DNA of 34,878 nucleotides from Streptomyces sporangiiformans (GCF_005768555.2 NZ_VCHX02000333.1:1-34878); one strand, 5' to 3'. Shown: positions 1 through 7,720, numbered from the stretch's first letter. Translations and numbers: made by a program. Notes: generated by a model from the sequence alone, not told the origin.

Positions 1-16
1 AACGACCACGGTCGTT
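1..16. promoter_or_regulatory. small palindrome at window edge
   Basis: AACGAC and GTCGTT face each other across 4 nt. It lies downstream of the minus-strand IclR gene, so it could be a terminator remnant or an operator of a gene to the left that is not in the window. Too little sequence is available to decide. Confidence 0.25.
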
Positions 17-62
17 TCCCCCACCCGCCCCTCGCCGTACGTGACCAGAGGATCGCTCCGGA

Positions 63-1850
63 TCAGGTGGGCGGTACGCGCGTGAAGCGCCCCGCGACAT
101 GGAGGTCCGCCTCGATCGCGCTCGCCGTCGCGCGCAACTCGGGCAGTACCTCGCCGACACACTGCTCCGGGGTGCGTCGCGAGCTGTGCATGGCGACGTT
201 CACGGCCGCCACGACCGTGCCCGTGCGGTCGCGCACCGGGACCGCGACGGAGCGCAGCCCCTCCTCCAACTCCTCGTCGACCAGGGCGTATCCGTCCTCC
301 CGTACGCGGTCCAGGACGGCCGTGAGCGCCTGCGGCTCCGTGACGGTGCGCGAGGTCGGCGCGCGCAGGTCGGGCGCGGGACGTTCGTCGGGTGCGAGGT
401 CCGCGAGCATCACGCGGCCCAGCGAGGTCGCGTACGCGGGCAGCCGGCCGCCGACCGTGACGTTGACGCTCATGATGCGGCTGGGCGCGACGCGGGCCGT
501 GTACTGGATCTCGTCGCCCGCCAGTACCGCCAAGGACGCCGACTCGTGCAGCCGCCGCGCCAGCTCGGTCAGGTGCGGGGCCGCGATCTGCGGAAGCGTC
601 GTGTGCGACAGCGGCGGGAAGCCGAGGGCCAGGACACGGGGCGTCAGATGGAAGGTCCGGCCGTGCGCGCCGACGTACCCCAGGTGCTCCAGGGTGATCA
701 GCGCACGGCGTGCCGTCGCGCGTGCCAGCCCCGTGGCCCGCGCGACCTCGGTGAGCGTCAGCTCGGCCCGCCCCTCGCCGAACGACGTCAGCACGGTCAG
801 CCCGCGCGCCAGCGACTCGACGAACTCCCGGCCCAGCTCCTGTTTCGACGCACCCGTCCAGAGGGCGAGCCCGGACGGCGCGGCCGGGGACGCGGCGGGC
901 ACCCCTCTCGGACCGCCTCTCGGACCGCCTCTCGGTCCGCCGCTCGTTTCCCCGCTCAGTGCCTCGCCCACGTCGCCAAGGTCGCCCACGTCGCCAAGGT
1001 CGCCCACGTCGCCCAAGTCCTCGTCCAGATCCTCGCGAAGCTCCCGCTCCATGGCGTGTACGGTCGCCCGCAGCCGGGGCAGGAGCGTGTCCCGCAGAGA
1101 GGACGCGGTGTGCCGGCTGGTGTGGCTCACCACGCTCACCACGCAGGCGATCCGCCCGGTGCCGTGCTCCCGTACGGGCACGGAGACCGCCACCAGACCC
1201 GGCTCGATCAACTGGTCGTCGAGCGCCCACCCCCGACGGCGCGCCTCACGCGTCCGTTTCTCGAACTCCTCGTCACGGGTGGCGCGTTCGCGCGCCGGTA
1301 CCGCCGGAAACCCGCGGTCCCCGGGATCGGCGGCCCGTCGTTCGCGCCATCGTGCCCAGTCCTCAGGGAGCCACTCCGTGGCGAACAGCGGCCCCGGCGC
1401 GGTGCGTTCGACCGGCAGCAGATCGCCGATCCGGAAGCTCAGCGACATCGCGCGCCGCCGGGTCGCCTGGTGGATGAAGCGGATACCGTCCCGGTCCCCG
1501 ACCGCCAGCGACACCGACTCGTCCAACTCGTCCGCGAGCGCGTCCGCCCGCGCGCCCAGCAGCCGGGGCAGCCGCAGCGCGGCCAGATACGCGTTGCCCA
1601 GCTCCATCAGCCGCGGCGCGAGCACGACGTCCCGCCCGTCCAGCCGTACGTACCCCATGCGCGCCAGCGTCGCCGCGATCCGGTCCACGGTGGACCTGGC
1701 CAGCCCGGTGGACCGCTCCAGGCCGCTGAGGCTCGACGTCCCGCCCGCCTCGGTGAGCCGGCGCAGCACGGTGATCCCGCGCATCAGCGGGGCGACGGCT
1801 TCGGCGGGCACGACGGCGCCGGGCGCCGGCGTGAGGTGTGTCGATGGCAT
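63..1850 (-). CDS. tandem (double-domain) IclR-family transcriptional regulator
   Basis: A 595-residue protein made of two complete IclR units in one chain. Each has an N-terminal winged helix (near residues 20-75 and 335-400) and a C-terminal effector domain. The second unit begins with an EFVESLARGL-type segment typical of PcaR/PcaU/CatR-like IclR proteins, which control aromatic-acid catabolism. Most IclR proteins have about 250 residues and dimerise; here two units are fused. The linker (about 270-330) is low complexity: an acidic DLGDVG hexapeptide occurs three times, followed by GGPR repeats. The start is ATG at 1850; a longer open frame continues upstream, but it overlaps the protease gene in another frame and has no domain. 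The regulated genes are not obvious; they may lie left of the window. The family is firm, the ligand unknown. Confidence 0.88.
   Translation of the reverse strand: MPSTHLTPAPGAVVPAEAVAPLMRGITVLRRLTEAGGTSSLSGLERSTGLARSTVDRIAATLARMGYVRLDGRDVVLAPRLMELGNAYLAALRLPRLLGARADALADELDESVSLAVGDRDGIRFIHQATRRRAMSLSFRIGDLLPVERTAPGPLFATEWLPEDWARWRERRAADPGDRGFPAVPARERATRDEEFEKRTREARRRGWALDDQLIEPGLVAVSVPVREHGTGRIACVVSVVSHTSRHTASSLRDTLLPRLRATVHAMERELREDLDEDLGDVGDLGDVGDLGDVGEALSGETSGGPRGGPRGGPRGVPAASPAAPSGLALWTGASKQELGREFVESLARGLTVLTSFGEGRAELTLTEVARATGLARATARRALITLEHLGYVGAHGRTFHLTPRVLALGFPPLSHTTLPQIAAPHLTELARRLHESASLAVLAGDEIQYTARVAPSRIMSVNVTVGGRLPAYATSLGRVMLADLAPDERPAPDLRAPTSRTVTEPQALTAVLDRVREDGYALVDEELEEGLRSVAVPVRDRTGTVVAAVNVAMHSSRRTPEQCVGEVLPELRATASAIEADLHVAGRFTRVPPT
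904..1017. repeat. two tandem repeats encoding the IclR linker
   Basis: A 12-bp unit (CCTCTCGGACCG and variants, about 904-945) is followed closely by an 18-bp unit repeated three times (964-1017). Both have lengths divisible by 3, so copy-number change would keep the frame. They encode the GGPR and DLGDVG stretches between the two IclR units. Confidence 0.85.
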
Positions 1851-1909
1851 GGGTTCGGCTCTCCGTGACCGGGGTGTCCGGACCACCGTAATGAATGCGC
1901 GCGCCTGGC

Positions 1910-3190
1910 TCAGCGGCGCGTGACGTACACCCGGTAGTTCCCGGCGCGGTCCTTCTTCCCGACCGCGATCCGTATCCCCGTCCTGGGATCCTTGAAGTGC
2001 TCGCCCGGGCGGAACGGAGCGTCGGACAACTCGGCGTGCACGTTCGAGCTGAGGGTGCAGCCGCCGCTGTCCCTGGTGGAGTCGACCACGTTGATCGGGC
2101 CCCGGCCGGTGTCGATGTCCGCGTCGACCTTGTAGATGAGCACGCCCGCCCTGCAGACGTCGACGTCGTTGCCCCCGCGGGTGCGCACCTCGACCGCGTA
2201 TCCCGTCCCTTCGTCGATCGGCACGAAGACCAGCTTTCCGCCACCGCCGCGCTGCTGCAGTGGCGTCAGCCGGTGCTCGGTCGTGCCGCGCCCGGCCGCG
2301 CAGCCGACCTGGTCGTCGTCGAGCCAGCCGAGCTTCCACTTGTGCCAGCCCAGTAGGTCGTTGTCGGTGCCCCAGTCCTCGCTCATGATGTCCCAGTGCC
2401 CGGCCGCGCCGCCCCCGTCCTGGGTGTAGAGGTCCGGCAGGCCGAAGACATGGCCGTTCTCGTGGGGGAGCACGCGGTAGCCCGTCTCGGCGTACGAGCC
2501 GGAGCCGTCGTCCTGGCGGCTGTAGACGAAGGACGCGTTCGCGATGGGGACACCGTCGGCGGCCGGTGCCTCCGCGTTGCCCGCGAAGGTCACCGACAGG
2601 ACGGTGTCCAGGGCCGACGGGCCCGCGTTGGGGGTGACCAGCACGTTCACCAGGTCGTACGCCTTGAAGTCGACATCCCCGTCGGCCACGGACACGAGGT
2701 CCTCGACCAGCTCCCGGTAGCCGGGGTCGAAGGGGGCACCGCGCTCTATCCCGTACTCCTTGAACGGCTTGGGCATGCGCAGCCAGCGGCCGACAGGGGC
2801 CTCGGGGCGGTAGTCGAGGCGGCCGTACGAACTGATGCGGAACCAGCGGGTGGTCTGCGGGAAGAACTCCCCGAAGCGGTCGAGCGCGCTGCCCTCGCCG
2901 GGCGCGTCGGAGAAGTCGACCATGAGGTTCAGGGCCCGGACGGTGCCGGTGGAGCGGGCGTAGCCGGGCGGGGTCGGTATGCCTTCCGACATCTGTACGC
3001 CCAGGGAGCCGGTGATCATGCAGGGGGTGAGCGCCGTCGTGCGCGCCGTCGCGATCGGGCCCGCGGTCTTGGAACCGGCCGTCAGATGTCCGGCCCCGGC
3101 AGCGGTGCTGACCGTGAGGGTGAGCACGGTCACCGAGGCCATGGCCGCGGCGCGACGGCGCGGGCGTATCCGACAGTCGGTCGGCCGCAT
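1910..3190 (-). CDS. secreted M6-family metalloprotease domain protein
   Basis: A 426-residue predicted exported zinc protease. The N-terminus has an arginine-rich segment, then a hydrophobic stretch ending in an Ala-rich cleavage region (about 1-35), consistent with a signal peptide. The zinc motif is HENGHVFGLPD: His243, Glu244 and His247, with Asp253 in the place usual for M6/immune-inhibitor-A-like enzymes. A GHWDIMS segment about 25 residues later fits the Met-turn. ATG at 3190 was chosen because it puts the signal peptide at the N-terminus. A TTG 57 nt further upstream is in frame but would add residues in front of the signal peptide. The gene lies 59 bp upstream of the IclR gene on the same strand. 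Substrate unknown. Confidence 0.85.
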   Translation of the reverse strand: MRPTDCRIRPRRRAAAMASVTVLTLTVSTAAGAGHLTAGSKTAGPIATARTTALTPCMITGSLGVQMSEGIPTPPGYARSTGTVRALNLMVDFSDAPGEGSALDRFGEFFPQTTRWFRISSYGRLDYRPEAPVGRWLRMPKPFKEYGIERGAPFDPGYRELVEDLVSVADGDVDFKAYDLVNVLVTPNAGPSALDTVLSVTFAGNAEAPAADGVPIANASFVYSRQDDGSGSYAETGYRVLPHENGHVFGLPDLYTQDGGGAAGHWDIMSEDWGTDNDLLGWHKWKLGWLDDDQVGCAAGRGTTEHRLTPLQQRGGGGKLVFVPIDEGTGYAVEVRTRGGNDVDVCRAGVLIYKVDADIDTGRGPINVVDSTRDSGGCTLSSNVHAELSDAPFRPGEHFKDPRTGIRIAVGKKDRAGNYRVYVTRR

Positions 3191-3309
3191 GCACGGGCCT
3201 TTCGCTCCAGGCAGCCAGCCGTATCTGGCCGCACCCTGTCCGTTCAACCCTCAGTTGTCGGATGCTCGGGCGCGCGCTGGAGGAGCCCGATCGTGGGAAG
3301 CCCAGGGCA

Positions 3310-3325
3310 TGTGATGCAGGTCACA
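3310..3325. promoter_or_regulatory. candidate Crp-type binding site
   Basis: TGTGATGCAGGTCACA is a perfect TGTGA-N6-TCACA palindrome and also fits the GTG-N6-GNCAC motif reported for Streptomyces Crp. It sits in the divergent region, 120 bp upstream of the protease start and 108 bp upstream of the tetR start, close to the first TetR-type operator. Confidence 0.55.
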
Positions 3326-3344
3326 GGAAGCAAGGGAAATAACT

Positions 3345-3359
3345 GGGGATGGTTTCCCC
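3345..3359. promoter_or_regulatory. operator 1 upstream of tetR
   Basis: GGGGATGGTTTCCCC has the form GGGGA-N5-TCCCC. A second copy of the same form lies exactly 40 bp downstream. Likely binding site of the adjacent TetR protein (autoregulation). Confidence 0.6.
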
Positions 3360-3384
3360 GTTTGGCCCAGTGTCCGCATGAAAC

Positions 3385-3399
3385 GGGGATCGATTCCCC
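3385..3399. promoter_or_regulatory. operator 2 upstream of tetR
   Basis: GGGGATCGATTCCCC, extendable to a 17-bp palindrome with flanking C and G. It lies 34 bp before the GTG start of tetR and 40 bp centre-to-centre from operator 1, which is about four helical turns, so two dimers would sit on the same face. Confidence 0.65.
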
Positions 3400-3432
3400 G
3401 GATGCGAGAAGCTTCGAAGGAAGGAGTACGCC

Positions 3433-4077
3433 GTGGCCACCGCAACCTCCGTGCAGCGCAAGGCGCCCCGTCCACGGGCCGACGCTCTGCGCAACCGGGA
3501 GCGGATCGTCGCCGCCGCGCGGGAAATGTTCGTCGAGCTCGGCGCCGACGTGCCGCTCGACGAGATCGCCCGCAGGGCGGGCGTGGGCAACGCCACGGTG
3601 TACCGCAACTTCCCGGACCGTGACGCCCTCCAGCGCGAGGTCGTCTGCTCGGTCATGGACCGCGTCTCCCGGCAGGCCGAACAGGTGCTGGCCGAGAGCG
3701 GCGACGCCTTCGAGGCCCTCTCGCGATTCGTGCACGCGTCCGCCGACGAACGGATCGGCGCGCTCTGCCCGATGATGTCCGAGACATTCGACAGGCATCA
3801 CCCGGATCTGCTCGCCTCGCGCAATCAGCTGGAGAGTCTGGTCGAGGGGTTCATGGAGCGCGCCCGTGAGGCCGGGCAACTGCGCCCCGATGTCGCCTTC
3901 GGCGACCTGATGGTCGCGATCGGCCAGCTGACCAGGCCGCTGCCGGGAACGGCGTGCCTGAACATCGACCGCTTCGTGCACCGCCATCTGCAGCTGTTCC
4001 TGGATGGCCTGCGGGCGCCGGCCCGCTCCGAACTGCCCGGCACAGCCGCGACTTTGGAGGATCTGCGACAAGCCTGA
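3433..4077 (+). CDS. TetR/AcrR-family transcriptional repressor
   Basis: A 214-residue regulator. Residues about 20-65 form the TetR N-terminal domain (ALRNRERIVAAAREMF, then a helix-turn-helix ending VGNATVYRNFPDRDAL). The remaining helices form a ligand-binding and dimerisation domain with no recognised ligand signature. The start is GTG at 3433, with a purine-rich GAAGGAAGGAG ribosome-binding site 7 nt upstream. The gene precedes a DHA2 drug-efflux MFS gene on the same strand, the usual repressor/pump arrangement. Two matching 15-bp palindromes upstream suggest autoregulation. I found no copy of that palindrome directly before the pump, so if the pump is controlled by this protein it is probably by readthrough from the tetR promoter. 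Confidence 0.93.
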   Translation: MATATSVQRKAPRPRADALRNRERIVAAAREMFVELGADVPLDEIARRAGVGNATVYRNFPDRDALQREVVCSVMDRVSRQAEQVLAESGDAFEALSRFVHASADERIGALCPMMSETFDRHHPDLLASRNQLESLVEGFMERAREAGQLRPDVAFGDLMVAIGQLTRPLPGTACLNIDRFVHRHLQLFLDGLRAPARSELPGTAATLEDLRQA

Positions 4078-4097
4078 GCGAGACGAGCGAGACCAAC

Positions 4098-4157
4098 GCG
4101 AACGTGACCGAGGCGAACGTGACCGAGGCGAACGTGACCGAGGCGAACGTGACCGAC
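4098..4157 (+). repeat. 15-bp tandem repeat between tetR and MFS gene
   Basis: Four near-perfect copies of GCGAACGTGACCGAG begin 20 nt after the tetR stop codon, and a partial copy follows. One frame reads as NVTEA pentapeptides, but no convincing gene start is associated. The unit is not palindromic, so it does not look like an operator array. Confidence 0.85.
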
Positions 4158-4317
4158 GTGGGCCCGACCGAGACGAACGTGACCGTTCAGCCATGACCGA
4201 TTAGTTCAGCGCACAGCGCCAGTCACCACACGCACAGAGACTCCCGGCCGTCACAGGCGACGAGCCGTCCCTTATTACCTGTCTTTTTCGCTACCAAGTC
4301 CTGAAGTGGGTATCCCC

Positions 4318-5862
4318 ATGTCTGAAACAGCCCAGGCCGGCACCGACAAGGCGTCGGCGCCGGCTCCCGACTCCAACCGCTGGAGAGCGCTCGTCTTCAT
4401 CGCGCTCGCCCAGCTGATGGTCGTGGTCGACGCGACCATCGTGAACATCGCACTGCCCTCGGCCCAGCAGGACCTGGGGATATCCGACGGCAACCGGCAG
4501 TGGGTCATCACGGCGTACGCCCTCGCCTTCGGCGGACTCCTGCTCTTCGGTGGCCGTATCGCGGACCTGTGGGGCCGCAAGCGCACCTTCGTGGTCGGTC
4601 TGGTCGGCTTCGCCGCCGCGTCCGCCCTCGGCGGTGCCGCGACGACCGAGGCGATGATGCTCGGCGCGCGGGGGCTCCAGGGTGCGTTCGGCGCGCTGCT
4701 CGCGCCCGCCGCGCTCTCCCTTCTCGCGGTGATGTTCACCGAGGCGAAGGAGCGCGCCAAGGCGTTCGGTATCTACGGCGCGATCGCCGGTGGCGGCGGC
4801 GCCGTCGGCTTCATCCTCGGTGGCGTTCTCACCGAGTACATGGACTGGCGCTGGACGTTCTTCGTCAACATCCCGTTCGCGATCATCGCCGCGGCCGGTG
4901 CGTACTTCGTCATCCGCGAGCCGGAGGGCGGCCGCAACCGCTCGCCGCTCGACATCCCGGGTGTCGTCCTGTCGATCGTCGGTCTGGTCTCCCTCGTCTA
5001 CGGCTTCACGCGCGCCGAGTCCCACGGCTGGGGCGACTCCGTGACGATCGGCCTGTTCATCGCGTCGGTGGTGCTGCTCGCGGCCTTCGTCCTCGTCGAG
5101 GCCAGGTCCAAGGCCCCGCTGCTGCCGCTGCGCGTCCTCACCGAGCGCAACCGCGCCGGTGTCTACCTCTCCCTCGGCCTCGCGATCATCGCGATGTTCG
5201 GCACGTTCCTCTTCCTGACCTACTACCTGCAGGTCGTGAACGCGTACTCCCCGGTGAAGACCGGCTTCGCCTTCCTGCCGATGATCGCGGGCATGATCGT
5301 GGGTTCCACGCAGATCGGTACCCGCCTGATGACCCGGGTCGCGCCTCGGCTGCTGATGGCCCCGGGCTTCCTGGTGGCCGCGGCGGGCATGCTGATCCTG
5401 ACCCAGATGGAGATCGGCTCCTCGTACGCCGCCGTGGTGCTCCCGGCCATGCTGCTGCTCGGCCTCGGCATGGGTACGGCCTTCATGCCGGCGATGTCCC
5501 TGTCCACCCACGGCGTCGAGCCGCGGGACGCGGGCGTGGCCTCCGCGATGGTCAACACCTCGCAGCAGGTCGGCGGCGCGATCGGTACGGCCCTGCTGAA
5601 CACGATCGCAGCCTCGGCGACGACCTCGTACATCAAGGACCACATCGCCGGCGCCACCTCCACGTCGCAGCAGCAGCTGGTCCAGCTGCAGGGCCAGGTG
5701 CACGGCTACTCCAACGCGATCTGGTTCGCCGTCGGCATCCTCGTCCTCTCGGCCGCGATCGCCTTCGCCTTCGTCACCACCGGCCGCCCCGACATGACTT
5801 CGGTCTCCGGCGCGGGTGACGGCGTCGAGGACGAGGTGAAGGTTCCGGTGGTCGCGCACTGA
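4318..5862 (+). CDS. DHA2-family (EmrB/QacA) MFS efflux transporter
   Basis: A 514-residue integral membrane protein with about 14 hydrophobic helices, the topology of DHA2 drug:proton antiporters. Recognisable motifs are DATIVNIALPSAQQDL in the first helix region, the loop 2-3 motif GGRIADLWGRKR (motif A), and the helix 5 region around GAIAGGGGAVGFILGG (motif C, antiporter signature). The length is as usual for the family. ATG at 4318 is preferred over an in-frame GTG 12 nt upstream; neither has a strong ribosome-binding site. It follows tetR by 240 bp, including a tandem repeat, and ends before a long hairpin. It probably exports a toxic or antibiotic compound; the substrate cannot be inferred. 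Confidence 0.92.
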   Translation: MSETAQAGTDKASAPAPDSNRWRALVFIALAQLMVVVDATIVNIALPSAQQDLGISDGNRQWVITAYALAFGGLLLFGGRIADLWGRKRTFVVGLVGFAAASALGGAATTEAMMLGARGLQGAFGALLAPAALSLLAVMFTEAKERAKAFGIYGAIAGGGGAVGFILGGVLTEYMDWRWTFFVNIPFAIIAAAGAYFVIREPEGGRNRSPLDIPGVVLSIVGLVSLVYGFTRAESHGWGDSVTIGLFIASVVLLAAFVLVEARSKAPLLPLRVLTERNRAGVYLSLGLAIIAMFGTFLFLTYYLQVVNAYSPVKTGFAFLPMIAGMIVGSTQIGTRLMTRVAPRLLMAPGFLVAAAGMLILTQMEIGSSYAAVVLPAMLLLGLGMGTAFMPAMSLSTHGVEPRDAGVASAMVNTSQQVGGAIGTALLNTIAASATTSYIKDHIAGATSTSQQQLVQLQGQVHGYSNAIWFAVGILVLSAAIAFAFVTTGRPDMTSVSGAGDGVEDEVKVPVVAH

Positions 5863-5892
5863 CAGGACGGCGCGAGGTCACCCTCTGAACCT

Positions 5893-5930
5893 CGTACGTA
5901 CGCGGGGGTGGGGACGCCTTCGTACGTACG
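5893..5930. repeat. repeated CGTACGTACG palindrome
   Basis: The self-complementary decamer CGTACGTACG occurs at 5893-5902 and 5921-5930, 28 bp apart, between the MFS stop and the terminator hairpin. The two copies can pair with each other as an extra stem. Confidence 0.5.
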
Positions 5931-5935
5931 TTCCG

Positions 5936-5977
5936 GGATCTGCCCCGGCTCCGAGAGCGGCGAGCCGGGGCAGATCC
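5936..5977. terminator. bidirectional hairpin terminator (MFS/marR)
   Basis: A perfect 16-bp stem (GGATCTGCCCCGGCTC and its complement) around a 10-nt loop, between the convergent MFS and marR genes. It lacks a U-tract, as is common for Streptomyces terminators. Confidence 0.8.
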
Positions 5978-6019
5978 ATGTCCGGGGCCGGCCTGCCGGA
6001 ACCTGTTCGGACCCACTCC

Positions 6020-6523
6020 TTACCGGAGCCAGGGCAGATCCGCGCCCGCCTCCTTCGGCTGGAGACCCTCGGCGATGAGCCCCATGGCCTCGCCGAGGGC
6101 CTTCTGCTGGTCCGGGGAGAGCTGCTCGAAGATCGCCTGGCGGACGGCGGCCACATGTCCGGGTGCCGCCTCCTCCAGTACGCCGACGCCCTGGTCCGTC
6201 AGCACCGTGAACTGCCCGCGCTTGTCCGACGGGCAGTCCTCGCGCCGCACCCACCCCTTCTTCTCCAGCCGGGCGACGGCGTGCGACAGCCGGGACCGGG
6301 TGATCTTCATCCTCATCGCCAGCTCGGTCATCCGCAGCCGCCGGTGCGGCGCCTCGGCGAGCTGCACCAGCAGGTGGTAGTAGATGTGCGGCATGCCCGC
6401 GTCGCGCTGCAGTTGGCGGTCGAGGTGGTCCTCGAGGAGGGTGGTGGCGTGGACAAACGCACGCCAGACGCGCTGTTCCTCATCACTGAGCCAGCGCGGC
6501 TCATCAACGGGTGCCGTATTCAT
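6020..6523 (-). CDS. MarR-family transcriptional regulator
   Basis: A 167-residue winged-helix regulator. The DNA-binding domain covers about residues 50-115 (helix RMTELAMRMKITRSRLSHAV, wing CPSDKRGQFTVLTDQG), with flanking dimerisation helices. A cysteine (Cys97) lies in the wing region; whether it senses oxidants is not known. ATG at 6523 was chosen because TACAGT lies 6 nt upstream, fitting a leaderless transcript; no ribosome-binding site is visible. It is divergent from an extradiol-type dioxygenase gene across an unusually AT-rich 119-bp region with an imperfect inverted repeat. The MarR/dioxygenase pairing suggests control by a phenolic or quinone ligand, which is inference. Confidence 0.92.
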   Translation of the reverse strand: MNTAPVDEPRWLSDEEQRVWRAFVHATTLLEDHLDRQLQRDAGMPHIYYHLLVQLAEAPHRRLRMTELAMRMKITRSRLSHAVARLEKKGWVRREDCPSDKRGQFTVLTDQGVGVLEEAAPGHVAAVRQAIFEQLSPDQQKALGEAMGLIAEGLQPKEAGADLPWLR

Positions 6524-6529
6524 GTATCT

Positions 6530-6535
6530 ACTGTA
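6530..6535 (-). promoter_or_regulatory. -10 element of leaderless marR
   Basis: Reading on the minus strand, TACAGT ends 6 nt before the marR ATG. This distance puts the transcription start at or next to the A of the start codon. No clear -35 is visible. Confidence 0.45.
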
Positions 6536-6547
6536 CGAGATCGCTTC

Positions 6548-6576
6548 TTGAATTTTAAACAAAAGACGGGTACGAT
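6548..6576 (+). promoter_or_regulatory. HrdB-type promoter for the dioxygenase gene
   Basis: TTGAAT (6548-6553), a 17-nt spacer and TACGAT (6571-6576). This is close to the vegetative consensus and lies in the most AT-rich part of the window. The expected start near 6583 gives a leader of about 60 nt that contains the inverted repeat. Confidence 0.6.
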
Positions 6577-6586
6577 CTTTTCATAA

Positions 6587-6619
6587 AAGTTGAGACTTAA
6601 AACATGTAGTCTGCAACTT
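6587..6619. promoter_or_regulatory. inverted repeat, probable MarR operator
   Basis: AAGTTGAGACT and AGTCTGCAACTT form 11-nt arms with one bulged base, separated by 10 nt. The site covers the expected transcription start region of the dioxygenase gene. A short palindrome CTTTTCATAAAAG (6577-6589) overlaps its left edge. Confidence 0.6.
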
Positions 6620-6642
6620 CCGCTGGAAGGGAGTCCGTCGTC

Positions 6643-7449
6643 ATGTCTGCCGTCGCTGAGGAGCGCGTCATACCGGAGCGCATGCCCGCCCTCTACCTCT
6701 CGCACGGCGCTCCACCCCTGGCTGACGACCCCATCTGGCCCGGTGAGCTCGCCGCCTGGTCGGCCGGTCTCCCGCGCCCCAAGGCGATCCTCATGGTCTC
6801 CGCCCACTGGGAGGAGGCCCCGCTGGCCCTCGGCGCGGTCGAGACCATCCCGCTCGTCTACGACTTCTGGGGCTTCCCCGAGCACTACTACCGCGTCCAG
6901 TACGCGGCTCCCGGCGCACCCGAACTCGCCGAATCCGTCCGCAAGCTGCTGCGCGCCCCGGGCATGCCGGTCCAGGACATCCCGGACCGCGGCCTCGACC
7001 ACGGGGCGTACGTCCCGCTCGTCGAGATGTTCCCGGCCGCCGACGTCCCCGTGCTGCAGATCTCGATGCCCACGCTCGACCCGGTCCGCCTCATGGAGAT
7101 CGGGCGCAAGCTGGCGCCGCTGCGCGACGAGGGAGTCCTGATCGTCGGCTCCGGGTTCTTCACGCACAACCTGGCCGCTTTGCGGCACACGGGCGGCGGT
7201 GTGCCCTCCTGGTCGAGCGAGTTCGACGACTGGGGACACCGGGCGCTGGAGGCCGGCGACGTGGACGGGCTGCTGGACTTCGAGCGCAAGTCCCCGGCGG
7301 GCCGTCTGGCCCACCCGCGGACCGAGCACTTCGCTCCGCTCTTCGTGACCATGGGCGCGGCGGACGTGGCGGGCGAGCTGGACGGTCAGAAGTCCGTCAT
7401 CGACGGTTTCTGGATGGGGATGGCGAAGCGGTCGGTGCAGTTCGGGTAG
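6643..7449 (+). CDS. DODA-type extradiol aromatic ring-opening dioxygenase
   Basis: A 268-residue protein of the class III (LigB-like) extradiol dioxygenase family, related to YgiD 4,5-DOPA dioxygenase. The conserved metal ligands are visible: SHGAP with His21 and SAHWE with His55. The DHGAYVPL segment and a GSGFFTHNL segment also match the family. These enzymes use non-haem iron (zinc was seen in some homologues) to cleave catechol-type rings; the true substrate here is unknown. The start is ATG at 6643 with a GGAAGGGAG ribosome-binding site 8 nt upstream. It is divergent from a MarR gene, which is probably its repressor, and is monocistronic, with a 560-bp gap before hrdD. Confidence 0.9.
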   Translation: MSAVAEERVIPERMPALYLSHGAPPLADDPIWPGELAAWSAGLPRPKAILMVSAHWEEAPLALGAVETIPLVYDFWGFPEHYYRVQYAAPGAPELAESVRKLLRAPGMPVQDIPDRGLDHGAYVPLVEMFPAADVPVLQISMPTLDPVRLMEIGRKLAPLRDEGVLIVGSGFFTHNLAALRHTGGGVPSWSSEFDDWGHRALEAGDVDGLLDFERKSPAGRLAHPRTEHFAPLFVTMGAADVAGELDGQKSVIDGFWMGMAKRSVQFG

Positions 7450-7628
7450 CGGTCGGGCGGCGGACCGTCCGGCGGGCCCTGTCCGGCGGGATCCGGTGGG
7501 CTGCGATGGATGTGACCTGCCCGGCAATCGGCTGTGAGTCCGCCGACGCGGCAACCTTCAGGCGATGCCGATCGTCTTTCAAGGTGGAAGGCCGGTCAAG
7601 GGCGACGGCCTTCCGGCGCCGGATCGCC

Positions 7629-7720
7629 ATCGAGATCCCCGTATCGAGATCGAGGAGATCGAGGTGTCGAGAACGCCGTTTCGAGTACGCGTATCGAGAT
7701 GGCGGTATCGAGAACGCGAT
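7629..7720. repeat. degenerate TCGAGA repeat cluster
   Basis: GT(A/G)TCGAGA occurs at 7641, 7664, 7691 and 7705, and related ATCGAGAT units lie around them, with irregular spacing of 14-27 bp. This is the main content of the 7450-8009 gap. Short open frames cross it but none has a plausible start or protein-like composition. Confidence 0.6.

Noticed and set aside
2396..3775. Long plus-strand open frame opposite the M6 protease gene
   Set aside because: Its translation is rich in Val, Gly, Arg and Ala with no domain, while the opposite strand encodes a clear zinc protease. It is a high-GC shadow.
4291..5859. Long minus-strand open frame opposite the first MFS gene
   Set aside because: His, Arg and Glu rich translation without a domain; the plus strand is a clear 14-helix transporter.
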